DNA of 64,000 bases from Qaidamihabitans albus (lineage in GTDB: Bacteria; Actinomycetota; Actinomycetes; Mycobacteriales; Pseudonocardiaceae), in contig NZ_JAEHOB010000005.1 in the NCBI RefSeq assembly GCF_016464705.1, positions 1 to 64,000 on the forward strand, written 5' to 3'. How positions within the stretch are numbered: the first letter of the stretch is position 1; each line of letters opens with the position of its first letter. A model generated the notes under the pieces. The model was not told the DNA's origin. It ran no database searches and saw only the letters and a list, made by a program, of their open reading frames with translations. Below are positions 62,945 through 64,000 of the stretch, piece after piece. The translations under genes and the position numbers were made by a program.

Positions 62945-63346
62945 TTATACGGAAATGACGTCCAGCAGCCGGTCGAGGCCAGTGAAGTCGGCGGCGTTGC
63001 CGGTGAGTAGTGGCAGCCCGTTCGCCGCCGCCGTTGCGGCGATCTGCAGGTCCAGCCTGCGTGGCCGCGGGCTGCGCCCGGCACGGCGCACCAGCGCCGC
63101 CATCGTGCCGTAGACTTTCGCCGCCGCGGCGTCGAACGGTACGACCTCGAACCGCCGCAGCGCCGCGTAGTACCGCTCGGTCCTGGCCGACCGCTCGATC
63201 GGGTCATCGACGTCGAGCCCGTACGCGAGCTCGGCGATGGTGACGGCGCTGACGAGCGGCCGCGCGTCGGCGAGCGAGCCCAGGTCGAGCCGTTCCAGGT
63301 CGATGACGGCACAGGTGTCGAGCAGCACCTCCGCCGGGCCGGTCAC
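62945..63346 (-). CDS. VapC-like PIN domain toxin
   Basis: 133 residues from GTG 63346, overlapping the antitoxin stop (GTGA). LLDTCAVIDLERL holds the first acidic residue, SAVTIAELAYGLDVDD the second, RRLDLQIAATAAANGLPLLT the third and GNAADFTGL the fourth. It should be a Mg-dependent ribonuclease that cuts tRNA or rRNA when free of its antitoxin. Confidence 0.88.
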   Translation of the reverse strand: MTGPAEVLLDTCAVIDLERLDLGSLADARPLVSAVTIAELAYGLDVDDPIERSARTERYYAALRRFEVVPFDAAAAKVYGTMAALVRRAGRSPRPRRLDLQIAATAAANGLPLLTGNAADFTGLDRLLDVISV

Positions 63347-63630
63347 CGCCGCGACCACGGATCCCCGGGCTCGTCCGGCCCGAAGACCGCGTCGTCCTCG
63401 GCCCGCTCGCTGCGCCACCGCGCACCGTCCACCGGAGGCAGGTCACCGAACTCGGCCCGCACCTCGGCGAGGGTGTATCGCGGCATGTGCCACGTGCGGC
63501 GGTGCGGCACGAGGTCGGCGACCGGCCTGCCGTGCCGGGTGACGGTGAAGCTCTCCCCCGCCTCGACCCGCCGCATGATCTCCGCGTTGTCATTGCGGAG
63601 CTCACGCTGGCCGATGGTTTCCGCAGTCAT
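63343..63630 (-). CDS. Phd/YefM-type antitoxin (VapB partner)
   Basis: 95 residues from ATG 63630. TIGQRELRNDNAEIMRRVEA and ESFTVTRHGRPVADLVPHR are the Phd/YefM DNA-binding N-terminus. The acidic C-terminus (RWRSERAEDDAVFGPDEPGD) should block the PIN toxin. It is the first gene of the pair and probably represses its own promoter. Confidence 0.9.
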   Translation of the reverse strand: MTAETIGQRELRNDNAEIMRRVEAGESFTVTRHGRPVADLVPHRRTWHMPRYTLAEVRAEFGDLPPVDGARWRSERAEDDAVFGPDEPGDPWSRR

Positions 63631-63662
63631 AGCACAACTGTAGCGCAATGAAGCGCTCGGTG

Positions 63663-64000
63663 CTACGCGAGCGTGTCCGGATGCGGCCCGATCCGGTCGC
63701 CGACCTCCAGCGTGGCCAGCCCGGCGATGTCGTGCGAGTCCAGTTCGAAGTCGAACACGTCGATGTTCTCCGCGATCCGCTCGGGCGTCACCGACTTCGG
63801 GATCACCACGTGGCCCATCTCCAGGTGCCACCGCAGGACCACCTGTGCGGGCGTCTTGCCGTGCTTGCGGGAGACCGTCTCCACGACCTCGTCCCGCAAC
63901 AGGTCGCCGCCGCGCGCGAGCGGGCTCCACGCCTCGGTCACGATCCCGTGCCGCTCGTGGAAGCCGCGCAGCTCCGGCTGCTGCAGCCGGGGATGCAGCT
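63663..64000 (-). CDS. aldo/keto reductase, C-terminal part (gene runs off the window)
   Basis: The frame is open to the window end and ends at TAG 63663. LHPRLQQPELRGFHERHGIV, EAWSPLARGGDLL, KTPAQVVLRWHLEMGHVVIP and KSVTPERIAENIDVFDFELD match the C-terminal part of the AKR TIM barrel, including the KSVTPERI segment that binds NADPH. About two thirds of the gene lie outside. Substrate unknown. Confidence 0.88.
   Translation of the reverse strand, partial: LHPRLQQPELRGFHERHGIVTEAWSPLARGGDLLRDEVVETVSRKHGKTPAQVVLRWHLEMGHVVIPKSVTPERIAENIDVFDFELDSHDIAGLATLEVGDRIGPHPDTLA

Overview
The window comes from a high-GC actinomycete, most likely a member of the Pseudonocardiaceae. Support for this comes from frequent GTG starts, GTGA/ATGA gene overlaps, Gls24/AmaP/DUF6286 genes, DUF3000, HemQ/HemG/HemE, RNase D and LigC-type NHEJ genes. 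The genus cannot be fixed from sequence alone.

Bases 1-22,800 are an integration hot spot at the 3' end of a tRNA-Pro(GGG) gene (22728-22801, minus strand). The 3' part of this tRNA occurs three times (1128-1170, 9553-9590, and inside the tRNA itself), and each copy is followed by a different terminator-like hairpin. The right-hand block (9553-22764, about 13.2 kb) is a complete-looking actinomycete integrative and conjugative element (AICE). It carries int, a small xis, a RepSA-like HUH replication initiator, an SpdB/DUF2637 spread protein, an FtsK-type transfer ATPase, an SCO3933-family regulator, a GntR repressor with operator palindromes, a YdcF protein and a Pif-like NUDIX protein. Its cargo is an AT-rich TIR/coiled-coil gene, a membrane fatty-acid desaturase, a lipoprotein and two long hairpin-forming inverted repeats. 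The middle block (1128-9553) is a decayed element or island. It holds a toxin-antitoxin pair, IS5- and IS21-type remnants, an anti-sigma kinase with STAS partners, three GAF-ANTAR regulators, and broken TetR and acyl-CoA dehydrogenase genes. Left of 1128 are broken integrase and ABC-transporter genes.

Bases 22,850-64,000 are ordinary chromosome. In order they hold: a DJ-1/PfpI gene facing a GlxA-type AraC regulator; aconitase; a crcB-DUF190-crcB fluoride exporter operon; a CGNR repressor facing an alpha/beta hydrolase with two matching 30-bp dyads; VOC, LLM and S9 peptidase genes; rocD; DUF2252; a CorA-like membrane protein; PAP2; zapE; and a pyrimidine reductase. There follows a long operon of an ECF sigma factor with Gls24/AmaP/DUF6286 genes, then ligC, a TAP-like lipoprotein lacking its catalytic serine, a degenerate acyl-CoA synthetase coupled to a thiolase, and a LigD-type primase-polymerase. 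The last part holds a VTT membrane protein, a PknB-like kinase, msrB, hemQ-hemG-hemE, DUF3000, an orphan LuxR-type response regulator, RNase D, fadA-fadB, a VapBC-like pair and a partial aldo/keto reductase.

Four copies of a 46-bp palindromic repeat lie in four convergent intergenic gaps of the chromosomal part and probably act as two-way terminators.
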